Positions 12,512 through 19,589 of a stretch of DNA of 38,347 nt are shown here, one piece after another (the stretch's first letter is position 1; each line of letters begins with the position of its first letter). A model generated the notes under the pieces. It searched no databases, was not told where the DNA came from, and worked only from the letters and a program-made list of their open reading frames with translations. The DNA is from Sphingomonas sp. 37zxx (lineage in GTDB: Bacteria; Pseudomonadota; Alphaproteobacteria; Sphingomonadales; Sphingomonadaceae): assembly GCF_000786205.1 (NCBI RefSeq), contig NZ_JROH01000035.1:1-38347 (forward strand), read 5' to 3'. The position numbers and the translations under genes are program-made.

Positions 12512-14131
12512 TTACTCTGCGTTGGGGTCGGGGGTGGCGAACGGATCGGTGACGACCGGCTGGTTCGGGATCGGATTGCGCGGCAGCGGCGTGTCGGCAT
12601 TGGCGGCCTGCAACAGCATCCACGCCAGCACCATCGCCCCCTGCCGCATATCGGCTGGTTTTAGATGATCGAAGGTATCGGCGCCTGAATGATGGGTGAT
12701 CGATCCATAGTCCAGCGGATCCTGAATGAACTGGAACGCAGGCAGGCCGATCGCCGCCATGAATTGGTGATCGGTGCCGGCGGTGCGCCCGAACACGACG
12801 CTGCCCGCGCCCATCGGTGCGAAAGGCGACAGCCACTCGCGCAGCATCGGCACCGCGGCGGCGTTGTTCTCGGCATAGATGCCGCGCAGCTTGCCCGAGC
12901 CATTGTCGATGTTGAAATAGGCGGCAAGGTCGTGATAGCCCGGCAGCGGGGTGACCGGATAGCGCGTGGCCTGGTTATAATATTTCTGCGTGCTGTTTTC
13001 GGGCGAAGCCGGGGCGGGGCGGCGCGCCAGATAGCGCTCGATATAGTTGATGCTCCCGTACAGCGCCTGCTCTTCGCCATTCCACAATGCGAAGCGGATC
13101 GTTCGCTTGGGGCGGACGCCCATCGCCTTCAGGATGCGCGCGGCCTCCATCACCATGGCCGAACCTGCGGCATTGTCGGTCGCGCCGTCGCCCGCGACCC
13201 AGCTATCGAAATGCGCGCCCGCCATCACATAGCCGGCGCGCGGATCGGTGCCTGGCAGGTCGGCAAGGATGTTGTAAGCTTGTGGGTCGCTGTCATCATA
13301 GGCGACGTCGCTGGTGATTTCGAGCGTGGGGGCAGGCCCCATCGCCGCGAGGCGCGCGAGGCGGCGATAATCCTCGGCGGCAATCTGGACGCCGGGCAGC
13401 GAGGGGCTGGCCCCGGCCTTGTGCATATAGCCCTCGCCATGCAGCAGCTTGTTGTCGCGATACGAGATGGTGGCAAAGCCGACCGCGCCCTCGGCCTTCA
13501 GAAAGGCGTCGAGTTCTTCGTCGAAGGTGGCGGCGGCGTTGCGGCGCGCCTGGGCGGCGGGATCGTGATTTGGCTCGCGATAGCTGTCGAGCTTGGCGAT
13601 GTCTTCGCCGGTCATGCGCTTGAAGCCGGGTTCGGTGGCATCGTCGACCGCGCCGGGGGCGGAGACTAGGACGATCTTACCCGCCAGCTTGCCGCGCCAG
13701 GCGGCGAAGTGGCGGGCCTTGCTCATCGGCGCGATGATGATCGGCGCGGACAGCGTGCCGTTGGTGGGCGGGGTCCAGGCGATCGGAATCGCGGTGAGCT
13801 GGATCGGGCGCGGGGTGACCATCCGCACGCTCGATGCGTTGATCGACCAGCCGCGACCGAAGTCAAAGCCTTCCTTATGGACGTTCGCCAGGCCGAAATC
13901 GCGGAACTTCGCGAGCGCCCATGCCTCGGCGGTGCGCATCTGCGGCGAATTGGTGAGGCGCGGACCGATCACGTCGGTCATGTGCTGCGCCAGCACCATT
14001 ACCTGGCTGCGATTGGTGCCTTCATCGACCACGCGCGCGAACTCGGGGGCGGGCGGCGGGGTGGTTTGCGCGCCGGCGGCGATCGGGGTGGCGACCAGTG
14101 CGGCGGTGGCGAGCAGGTGGATCAGGCGCAT
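12512..14131 (-). CDS. Secreted M28 family metallopeptidase
   Basis: 539 residues from the ATG at 14131 (in-frame alternative at 14155). The signal peptide ends at PIAAGAQ. An N-terminal region is followed by a PA-type insert and the M28 catalytic domain: GAHFDSW (metal ligand His and following Asp), GDGATDNAAGSAMVMEAARIL (bridging Asp), LWNGEEQALYGS (catalytic Glu and ligand Glu), a later Asp in FNIDNG, and a final His near SITHHSGADTFDHL. The di-zinc ligands appear complete, so it is likely an active periplasmic or secreted aminopeptidase/carboxypeptidase. It is directly upstream of rlmB (2 bp between stop and start) and probably cotranscribed with it. Confidence 0.92.
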   Translation of the reverse strand: MRLIHLLATAALVATPIAAGAQTTPPPAPEFARVVDEGTNRSQVMVLAQHMTDVIGPRLTNSPQMRTAEAWALAKFRDFGLANVHKEGFDFGRGWSINASSVRMVTPRPIQLTAIPIAWTPPTNGTLSAPIIIAPMSKARHFAAWRGKLAGKIVLVSAPGAVDDATEPGFKRMTGEDIAKLDSYREPNHDPAAQARRNAAATFDEELDAFLKAEGAVGFATISYRDNKLLHGEGYMHKAGASPSLPGVQIAAEDYRRLARLAAMGPAPTLEITSDVAYDDSDPQAYNILADLPGTDPRAGYVMAGAHFDSWVAGDGATDNAAGSAMVMEAARILKAMGVRPKRTIRFALWNGEEQALYGSINYIERYLARRPAPASPENSTQKYYNQATRYPVTPLPGYHDLAAYFNIDNGSGKLRGIYAENNAAAVPMLREWLSPFAPMGAGSVVFGRTAGTDHQFMAAIGLPAFQFIQDPLDYGSITHHSGADTFDHLKPADMRQGAMVLAWMLLQAANADTPLPRNPIPNQPVVTDPFATPDPNAE

Positions 14132-14203
14132 CTGGGCGTAGTTTCCTTGGTGCAAACGAAGCGTGAAGGGACGCTATTCGCCCCGCGTCATGCGCGCAAG
14201 CCG

Positions 14204-14232
14204 TTGACAGGCGGCAGAGGCTTGGGCATTGG
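14204..14232 (+). promoter_or_regulatory. Possible promoter of tRNA-Tyr
   Basis: A perfect TTGACA -35 hexamer (14204-14209) lies 55 bp before the tRNA start. The -10 region about 17 bp on (around 14227-14232, CATTGG) is a poor match. It is plausible from position and the -35 only. Confidence 0.35.
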
Positions 14233-14263
14233 CGCTCGCTCGCTGGTAAACAGCGGCCTGTGT

Positions 14264-14349
14264 GGACAGGTGGCCGAGTGGTTAAAGGCAGCAGACTGTA
14301 AATCTGCCCGTGCAAGCGTACGCTGGTTCGAATCCAGCCCTGTCCACCA
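14264..14349 (+). tRNA. tRNA-Tyr (anticodon GTA)
   Basis: Cloverleaf read by eye. The acceptor stem GGACAGG (14264-14270) pairs with CCTGTCC (14339-14345), followed by discriminator A and encoded CCA (14347-14349). The D stem is GCC/GGC. The anticodon stem GCAGA/TCTGC has loop CTGTAAA and anticodon GTA at 14298-14300. There is a long class-II variable arm as expected for Tyr. The T stem GCTGG/CCAGC has loop TTCGAAT. All stems are perfect. Its 3' end is the probable attachment site of the mobile element that begins just downstream. Confidence 0.97.
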
Positions 14350-14352
14350 CCC
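14324..14352 (+). repeat. Putative attL (tRNA-Tyr 3' end)
   Basis: The 29-bp T-arm/acceptor segment of tRNA-Tyr recurs at 36046-36073 in the same orientation with two substitutions and one missing base. It lies just upstream of the integrase gene, as expected for tRNA-targeting P4-type integrases. The imperfect match is the main doubt. Confidence 0.55.
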
Positions 14353-14463
14353 CCTTATTCACTGACATCCGCCGATGCCCATGGAAATCCCCGATTTCCT
14401 AGGGTATTCTGCCCTCATTGGTCCGCCCATAACCGCTCCCGTTCGCCTGCAGCCGGAGCCTAG

Positions 14464-14540
14464 TGTGGGGACGGTGTGGGGACAGACGGGGCCGTCCCCA
14501 CATTTTGGTTTTCGCCGGTGGCCTCTGAAAGTGTGGGGAC
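14464..14540. repeat. Cluster of 9-bp TGTGGGGAC repeats (candidate integrase arm sites)
   Basis: Three direct copies at 14464-14472, 14475-14483 and 14532-14540, plus one inverted copy GTCCCCACA at 14494-14502, lie between attL and the integrase start. Two near-copies (TGTGGGGGA at 35975-35983 and TGTGGGGGC at 35987-35995) lie beside the right-end repeat. Tyrosine integrases bind such short arm repeats; the assignment is by position and repetition. Confidence 0.5.
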
Positions 14541-14544
14541 GAAA

Positions 14545-15756
14545 ATGGGCAGTCTTACGGCAGTGGCGGTCAAGGCCGCGCTCGCGAATCCAGGAACCTA
14601 TCAGGACGGCGACGGACTCTTCCTGAAAGTGAAGAAATCTGGCGGCGCTTCATGGATGGTGCGAGTCCAGCGCGACGGGAATCGTCAGGACATAGGGCTG
14701 GGGAGCGCGAAGATGGTGACGCTGGCCGAAGCTCGCCAGAAAGCGCAGGAAATTCGCAAGGCGACCAGGGTCGAGCGGCGCGACGTTCTGGCAGAGCGTA
14801 AGGACGAGGCTGCCGCGAAGGTCACTTTCCGTCAGGCCGCGCTCCAGTATCACTCCGAGAACGAGGCGGGCTGGAAAAGCACGGTCTACGCGCGCCAGTG
14901 GCTGGCCACTCTCGAAAACTACGCCTTCAAGAAACTGGGTGACATGGCGACCGGCAGCATCACCAGCGCCGACATCATCAGCGTGTTGACGCCGATCTGG
15001 CAGGAAATTCCAGACACCGCCCGTCAGGTGCGCAACCGGATTTGCACCGTGCTCGATTATTCCCACGCCAAGGGCTGGCGCTCACGCGAAGCCCCATCGG
15101 GCAATGGCAGCCTGAAGGCGGGCAGGGGTCTTCCGCGACAGGTGAAGCAGGCGGAAAACCGCAAGGCCATGCCCTATGTCGCGATACAGGGTTTCATGAT
15201 CGCCTTGCGGCGCAAGCCTACTTACACTCGTCTGGCGCTCGACCTTCTCATTCTGACGGGCGTCCGCTCGCAAGAGGTGCGGCTCGCGACATGGGATGAA
15301 TTCGATCTGGAACAGCGCCTATGGACGATTCCAGCCGAGCATATGAAGCGCAACAGGGCGCAGATGGTGCCGCTCTCAGACGCGGCTCTGGCGGTGCTTG
15401 CAAAGGCGCATGCGATGCGCCTTGAAGGAGCCGAAGTGGTCTTCCCCGGCATGACCGGCAAGGCGATGTCCAACATGACGCTGCTCAAGGTGATGCGTGA
15501 TATGTGCGAACCCTACCACGTCCACGGCTTCCGCTCCACGTTCACCGATTGGGCCGCCAACGAAGGCTTCCCCGATGCCGTGGTGGAAGCGGCGCTGGCG
15601 CACAAGACGCCCGACGCCGTGCAGGCGGCCTATCGCCGCACCACCTATCTCGGCACGCCGGACCAACCGGGCATGCGGGTGAAGTTGATGGAAGCGTGGG
15701 GGCGCTACTGCAATGGCGTGGCAGCTGATCCAGGCGGGGCTGTGGCGCCCTCCTGA
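14545..15756 (+). CDS. P4-type tyrosine site-specific integrase
   Basis: 403-residue tyrosine recombinase. The N-terminal DUF4102-like domain (GTYQDGDGLFLKV and WMVRVQRDG, residues about 15-60) is followed by a SAM-like core-binding domain and the catalytic domain. Active-site residues seen: R241 (TGVRSQEVRLATW), the HGFR box (H327, R330), H353 (LAHKTPDAV) and nucleophile Y363 (AAYRRTTYL). The ATG at 14545 begins the family N-terminus; a frame from 14476 would read through the repeat cluster and is unlikely. It lies about 190 bp from tRNA-Tyr and points away from it, as is usual for this class. All catalytic residues are present, so it should be active. Confidence 0.95.
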   Translation: MGSLTAVAVKAALANPGTYQDGDGLFLKVKKSGGASWMVRVQRDGNRQDIGLGSAKMVTLAEARQKAQEIRKATRVERRDVLAERKDEAAAKVTFRQAALQYHSENEAGWKSTVYARQWLATLENYAFKKLGDMATGSITSADIISVLTPIWQEIPDTARQVRNRICTVLDYSHAKGWRSREAPSGNGSLKAGRGLPRQVKQAENRKAMPYVAIQGFMIALRRKPTYTRLALDLLILTGVRSQEVRLATWDEFDLEQRLWTIPAEHMKRNRAQMVPLSDAALAVLAKAHAMRLEGAEVVFPGMTGKAMSNMTLLKVMRDMCEPYHVHGFRSTFTDWAANEGFPDAVVEAALAHKTPDAVQAAYRRTTYLGTPDQPGMRVKLMEAWGRYCNGVAADPGGAVAPS

Positions 15757-15811
15757 GGGCAGGGCGGGGACACCGGCCGAGCATTGCTGCAACGCCCGCC
15801 CGATCTTATGC

Positions 15812-17020
15812 TCACTCGCCTTCTACCGGAAGAAGAGGCGGATCGAGGTGCGACATGATCTGGCCCGAGAGGATCGGATCGAGTTTGTCAGCCTCTTCCA
15901 GCGCCCAGCTTTCCCACGCTGCCAATCGCTCGGGATCGATGTCGTTGCGCTGTTCAAGGGCCCTGCGGACCTCTTCGACCAGCACCCGAAGATCCTGCGA
16001 CCTGCGCAGCAGTTCGCCGCTCATCCGTAAATCGGTGATCCGCTGTTCGTTGAGCTGGCGGATACGCTCCAGCCGCTGACGCTCCCGCTCTTCCCGTTCC
16101 TCCTTTTCGCGCTGCTCGCGTCTGATCCGTTCCTCTTCGGCGCGTATCTCGGATTCCTTGAGCTGACGGCGGAACTTGGCTTCGCCCGCGACAATCAGAG
16201 ACACGGCGATTTCGGCGACGCGGGTTTCGAGCCTTCGTTCTTTTTGATCTTCCCAGGCGGGGATGCCTGTTTCGTCGCACCGGATAACAAGCAGGGTGCT
16301 GGCCGGAAGCGACGGATCGGGGACCATGACGCCGGAGCGCATCGTGGTCGGATGCTTGCCGAGAATGCCAATCTTGAGATCGACCTTGGTATCCCCGATG
16401 ATGACGTGCGGACGGAAGGCGCGCGTGTACTGCTCGACATATATGTCAGCATCATGGCCACGCTTCGTCAGCGCGAGGAAGAGCGCATTCAGCAGTCGAA
16501 GTTGTCGCTGGCTGACCGGGTTATCGAATTCAGGCTCATACCATCGGCTTTCCGCCGCCTTTTCGCGCAGGCGCTGCTCGCTCCGCTTGATGCTCGCAAA
16601 GGCGGGATGATAGCGCGACAGGTCTTTTGGCACTGTCACCTTGCCGAGAAGCTTGGTTTCCCGCTCACGCAGCTCCTCAAGGTCTTCGGGCACTTCGGCA
16701 GATGCAAAGGGACCGCTTGATGGAATGGGCGCGGCCTTCGGAATGAACGGCTCGAATTTCGGATCGATCAACATGCGCCCGTTTTGCCCCGGACGCCGCG
16801 CTGGAGGCGGCGGCGGCAAGGCAACTTCGCGACCAGCATGGACGCGGTTCCAGTGACCCTGTGGTGGCAGTGTGACATCGTATTTGCGGAGCATTTTCCT
16901 CAGCGCCACATCGCTCACACCAAATTTGGTGGCGAGGTCGCGCATCGGCTCAGACCAGGCGAAAGCGATGACATCCTCCGGCATAGCTCGGTAGTCATGA
17001 CGCCAGTACCAATTCGACAT
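15812..17020 (-). CDS. Hypothetical island protein with N-terminal HTH and C-terminal coiled coil
   Basis: 402 residues, no named function recognised. The N-terminus has an HTH-like block (MRDLATKFGVSDVALRKML, then RKYDVTLPPQGHWNRVHAG), as in proteins that recur beside integrases in mobile elements. The middle (residues about 150-300) looks like a globular alpha/beta domain with HVIIGDTKVDLKIGI. Residues about 290-350 are a charged helix very rich in Glu and Arg (RAEEERIRREQREKEEREER), a probable coiled coil. The end is acidic. It is convergent with the integrase and divergent from the membrane protein at 17135. A DNA-binding regulatory role is possible but unproven. Confidence 0.8.
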   Translation of the reverse strand: MSNWYWRHDYRAMPEDVIAFAWSEPMRDLATKFGVSDVALRKMLRKYDVTLPPQGHWNRVHAGREVALPPPPPARRPGQNGRMLIDPKFEPFIPKAAPIPSSGPFASAEVPEDLEELRERETKLLGKVTVPKDLSRYHPAFASIKRSEQRLREKAAESRWYEPEFDNPVSQRQLRLLNALFLALTKRGHDADIYVEQYTRAFRPHVIIGDTKVDLKIGILGKHPTTMRSGVMVPDPSLPASTLLVIRCDETGIPAWEDQKERRLETRVAEIAVSLIVAGEAKFRRQLKESEIRAEEERIRREQREKEEREERERQRLERIRQLNEQRITDLRMSGELLRRSQDLRVLVEEVRRALEQRNDIDPERLAAWESWALEEADKLDPILSGQIMSHLDPPLLPVEGE

Positions 17021-17099
17021 TTATTCCTCTTGAGCAGACGCCCGATAGTTCGGGCAGGGCCGAAGGCCTGAAGCGGTGCAGGCGGAATTGGTCAAGCGG

Positions 17100-17128
17100 T
17101 TGACAGAAATCCACAATTCTGAATTATT
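17100..17128 (+). promoter_or_regulatory. Possible promoter for the 17135 gene
   Basis: Perfect TTGACA at 17100-17105 and an AT-rich AATTATT near 17122-17128, about 16-17 bp downstream. Transcription would then begin at or next to the ATG at 17135, and no Shine-Dalgarno is visible, so the message may be leaderless. The -10 match is weak. Confidence 0.35.
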
Positions 17129-17134
17129 GCGCCG

Positions 17135-18049
17135 ATGGGACGCAGGCCGAGATCAACTTCGGGCGCACTTGCTCTTCCGCCGCAGACAAATGCGGCAGCC
17201 GATCTGCATGTCCGTTTTGCTGACGTCGTTGCAGAGTGTTACCGGAGGCGCCTGAAAGGGGACGTCGAAGCGAGCACCAAGGCCATTTCCGAGGCCGCAC
17301 AGAGCCCGCACATTGCCTATAGGCGGGCATTTCGGATAAGGTTTTGGGCGTCGAGGCTTTCCTGGGTGTTGACGCCCGTTGGCGTGGCAGTTCTCGTAGC
17401 TCACTACGCAGGTGATTTTGTCCTCTCGCCAGCCCCTTTCATGCTGGCCTTCATCGCTGCGTTGGCGATGGTTCTGGTTCCGATCGGTTGGCACTCGTGG
17501 CAATACGCCTATAGCTTTCCTCAATCTCCTTTGCCGGTTGCTCATGAGACTGACAGCATAGTCGAGACCATTTTTACGGCATTGCAGGCCCCGCAGAGTC
17601 CTAGGCTAATGGCGCGGATCCCACTCACCGGGCAGTACTGGCCGCTCGACCAGCGCATTTGTTTCGGACGGCTGCGCTATCTGCTGCTGTCGCGCTTCCG
17701 GGAACAGCGCTCCGATGTGACAGCCTTTCCATACCCATGGTACTTGTCTGGTGATCTTTACCTGACCCCGACAGGTGCGGATCGCCTGATAGCGGTGACG
17801 AAGCCGCCTCGGAAAGGCGGCACAGGTCGCACCTCGCTCCATGATTATGTCAGCGCCAAGCGGGATGTTTCGCGCAAATATGCCAGGAAGCGTTTGCCTT
17901 CAGACCCTGATGCGGCCTGCAAGCTGCTGGAAGATGAACTGATCGGATGGTTCAAGAAGCTGAACGATCCCTCATGCAAGATCCCCACCAGGCAGCAGGT
18001 CAGCAAGCATGCTGCCGAAATCTACCAGAAGCGCTCTGCCAAGGACTGA
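17135..18049 (+). CDS. Hypothetical membrane protein, two transmembrane segments
   Basis: 304 residues, no family recognised. Residues about 75-93 (WASRLSWVLTPVGVAVLVA) and 102-117 (MLAFIAALAMVLVPIGW) form two hydrophobic segments, placing a short basic N-terminal part and a longer C-terminal domain on the same, probably cytoplasmic, side. The C-terminal part holds YWPLDQRICFGRLRYLLLSRF and a Lys/Arg-rich tail. Base composition is less GC-rich than the chromosome. It starts at an ATG without clear SD and is alone on this strand until the small HTH gene at 18239. Cargo of unknown role. Confidence 0.7.
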   Translation: MGRRPRSTSGALALPPQTNAAADLHVRFADVVAECYRRRLKGDVEASTKAISEAAQSPHIAYRRAFRIRFWASRLSWVLTPVGVAVLVAHYAGDFVLSPAPFMLAFIAALAMVLVPIGWHSWQYAYSFPQSPLPVAHETDSIVETIFTALQAPQSPRLMARIPLTGQYWPLDQRICFGRLRYLLLSRFREQRSDVTAFPYPWYLSGDLYLTPTGADRLIAVTKPPRKGGTGRTSLHDYVSAKRDVSRKYARKRLPSDPDAACKLLEDELIGWFKKLNDPSCKIPTRQQVSKHAAEIYQKRSAKD

Positions 18050-18238
18050 CAGCGGCATGATCGGCAAAAAATTTGCGAAAAAATGAAGCTCGGATTTTGT
18101 TTTTTTCGGCATTGATTTTCATTTATTTCATTTATTAGTTCGGCACTTTCAGTGGCTTGGTTTATTGCTCCGAGCTTGGGCGAACCTGTGCAACCTAAGG
18201 CGTCTCCCGCCGCGATTCGGCAACCACAGGAGACCAGA
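18050..18238. other. AT-rich intergenic region before the excisionase-like gene
   Basis: Positions 18065-18145 are markedly AT-rich (A runs, T runs, repeated CATTTATTT-like units) in an otherwise GC-rich window. A 9-bp inverted pair AAGCTCGGA (18086-18094) and TCCGAGCTT (18169-18177) flanks it. It probably contains the promoter of the HTH gene. No open frame of note. Confidence 0.4.
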
Positions 18239-18412
18239 ATGGAACAGCTTACCGTATCCGTATCGGCAGCCGCCAAGGCCCTCGGCCTTGGCCGGACGTC
18301 AATCTACGCCCTCATCAAGCAGAACCGCATCGAAACGATAAAGATCGGCAGGCGCACCCTTGTGCCCACATCATCCCTGCGCCGCCTGATCAACAACGAG
18401 GAGGCAAACTGA
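18239..18412 (+). CDS. Excisionase/AlpA-family small helix-turn-helix protein
   Basis: 57 residues. The sequence TVSVSAAAKALGLGRTSIYALIKQNRIETIKIGRRTLVPTSSLRRLI is the MerR-like winged helix of excisionase-type proteins (DNA-binding, excisionase family). CACAGGAGACC upstream gives a good SD for the ATG at 18239. In integrative elements such proteins act as recombination directionality factors, or as activators of int as AlpA does. Here it heads the plus-strand block that leads to the mobilization genes, so it may link excision with transfer (inference). Confidence 0.88.
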   Translation: MEQLTVSVSAAAKALGLGRTSIYALIKQNRIETIKIGRRTLVPTSSLRRLINNEEAN

Positions 18413-18473
18413 CAGGCGCTCACGCGCCTGCCTTGCCTGCCCTCGTTCCCCACATTCACAAAAGGACAATGCC

Positions 18474-19001
18474 ATGTCTCTCATCCAGAGAGTCCGGGAC
18501 AGCTTCGCTCGTCCCCTCAACAGCGGTTACCAAACCTACACGTTCCGCATCGACCAGCAGGTCGCCTGCCATCTCGTCCCCATGATCGAGCGCATGGCCG
18601 ACGGCGACAACGATGCCTGGGCCCTGGTCAACGCAGTGCGATTCCATTTCGCAGACCAGCGCCCGATCATTGCGCTCCACATGGGCCAGGAGGGCAGGGC
18701 CTATATCGAGGGTCCGTTCTACAATGTCGGCGGTGAGTGGTTTCCGCTCGGCGCACAGGTGGCGGTCGGTTGCGCAGGCTGGGTCAATCTCGATCCGGTC
18801 GAAGCCCGCGATCTTGATTGTGCCATCCGCAAGGCCATCGATGACGCCCTCTATCGATGGCTTGCCGAACACGACCTTGCCGGGCGCGGCACGCCGTGCC
18901 GTCAGCCGCGCAACCGCGAACTCGAAGACCATATCGCTCTTCGCCAGATGGCCGCCGCCGCGGGCCGGTTCGAACCGGAAAGCGGGGCAAGCCATGGATG
19001 A
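18474..19001 (+). CDS. Hypothetical conserved island protein
   Basis: 175 residues without transmembrane segments. The sequence includes YQTYTFRIDQQVACHLVPMIERMADGD and a second block VGGEWFPLGAQVAVGCAGWVNLD; no recognised domain. AAAGGACAATGCC upstream supplies an SD. It is encoded between the excisionase-like gene and the putative oriT/relaxosome operon on the same strand, and may be cotranscribed with the former. A role in transfer or element maintenance is only suggested by position. Confidence 0.72.
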   Translation: MSLIQRVRDSFARPLNSGYQTYTFRIDQQVACHLVPMIERMADGDNDAWALVNAVRFHFADQRPIIALHMGQEGRAYIEGPFYNVGGEWFPLGAQVAVGCAGWVNLDPVEARDLDCAIRKAIDDALYRWLAEHDLAGRGTPCRQPRNRELEDHIALRQMAAAAGRFEPESGASHG

Positions 19002-19208
19002 CATGACAGGGCAGGTAACAGGATCGCAGGGCTTCGGCTCTGCGATCCGAAGCTGTAAGATGGGCGCACACCTTTCTGACTCGTCGATGGCGGCTAACCG
19101 CCGTTTTCGTGGGGGGCGATGCGCGCGCTCTTTGGGCGGTGCGCTCAGAACCCCCGCATTTGCGCCATTTCGGGAGCGCGCGCATGGCGCGCTCCGGGAG
19201 GTGCGGCC
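19002..19208 (+). other. Candidate origin of transfer (oriT)
   Basis: A 207-bp gene-free stretch just upstream of the relaxosome/coupling/relaxase operon, full of inverted repeats. (a) 19021-19032 with 19037-19048 is a 12-bp stem with a TTCG loop and one G-U. (b) The 7-bp pair GCTTCGG (19031-19037)/CCGAAGC (19047-19053) is mutually exclusive with (a). (c) GGCGG/CCGCC at 19089-19093/19098-19102 is followed by GTTTT. (d) GGAGCGCGC (19173-19181)/GCGCGCTCC (19187-19195) is a perfect 9-bp stem. MobF oriTs typically lie beside the accessory gene and have such repeats next to nic. The nic site itself is not identified. Confidence 0.5.
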
Positions 19209-19589
19209 ATGAACCGGGTCAAGCTCTCGGTGCGCGTGCCGATGGGGCAGGAGGTGATGATCCGGCGCTTCGCTGAGAAGCGCGGACTGACCCGCTATCA
19301 GGCCCTGTCGCGGGTCATCGAAGCCGGGCTTGGCGCGGTGGCTGATACGCCAGTGGCAGGCGGCAGCAGCGTCAGCGATGACGTCATGGCGGCATTCGAT
19401 GCGCGGCTTGGCGTGATCGAGGCGCTGCTCGATCGCAGCCTGTTCACCGCCAGCGCGGCCTATGCCTATGCCCGCCGCGCGGCCTTGCGCGGCGATGGCG
19501 ATGCCGACCGCACCGACAGCATGATCGGCGAAGCGGCGCACTCGGCCTATCGCCGCCAGCGCGCCCTTGCAGCGGAGGCGCTGTCATGA
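19209..19589 (+). CDS. Ribbon-helix-helix-like relaxosome accessory protein
   Basis: 126 residues. The N-terminus KLSVRVPMGQEVMIRRFAEK followed by LTRYQALSRVIEAGL fits the beta-alpha-alpha pattern of ribbon-helix-helix DNA-binding proteins. The C-terminal half is helical and Ala-rich. The ATG at 19209 is preceded by GGGAGGTGCGGCC. Its stop overlaps the start of the coupling-protein gene (ATGA, 19586-19589). In MobF systems such as R388 a small RHH protein (TrwA) encoded beside the coupling protein and relaxase binds oriT and stimulates nicking. The same position suggests the same job. RHH fold and role are inferred from pattern and context. Confidence 0.75.
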   Translation: MNRVKLSVRVPMGQEVMIRRFAEKRGLTRYQALSRVIEAGLGAVADTPVAGGSSVSDDVMAAFDARLGVIEALLDRSLFTASAAYAYARRAALRGDGDADRTDSMIGEAAHSAYRRQRALAAEALS

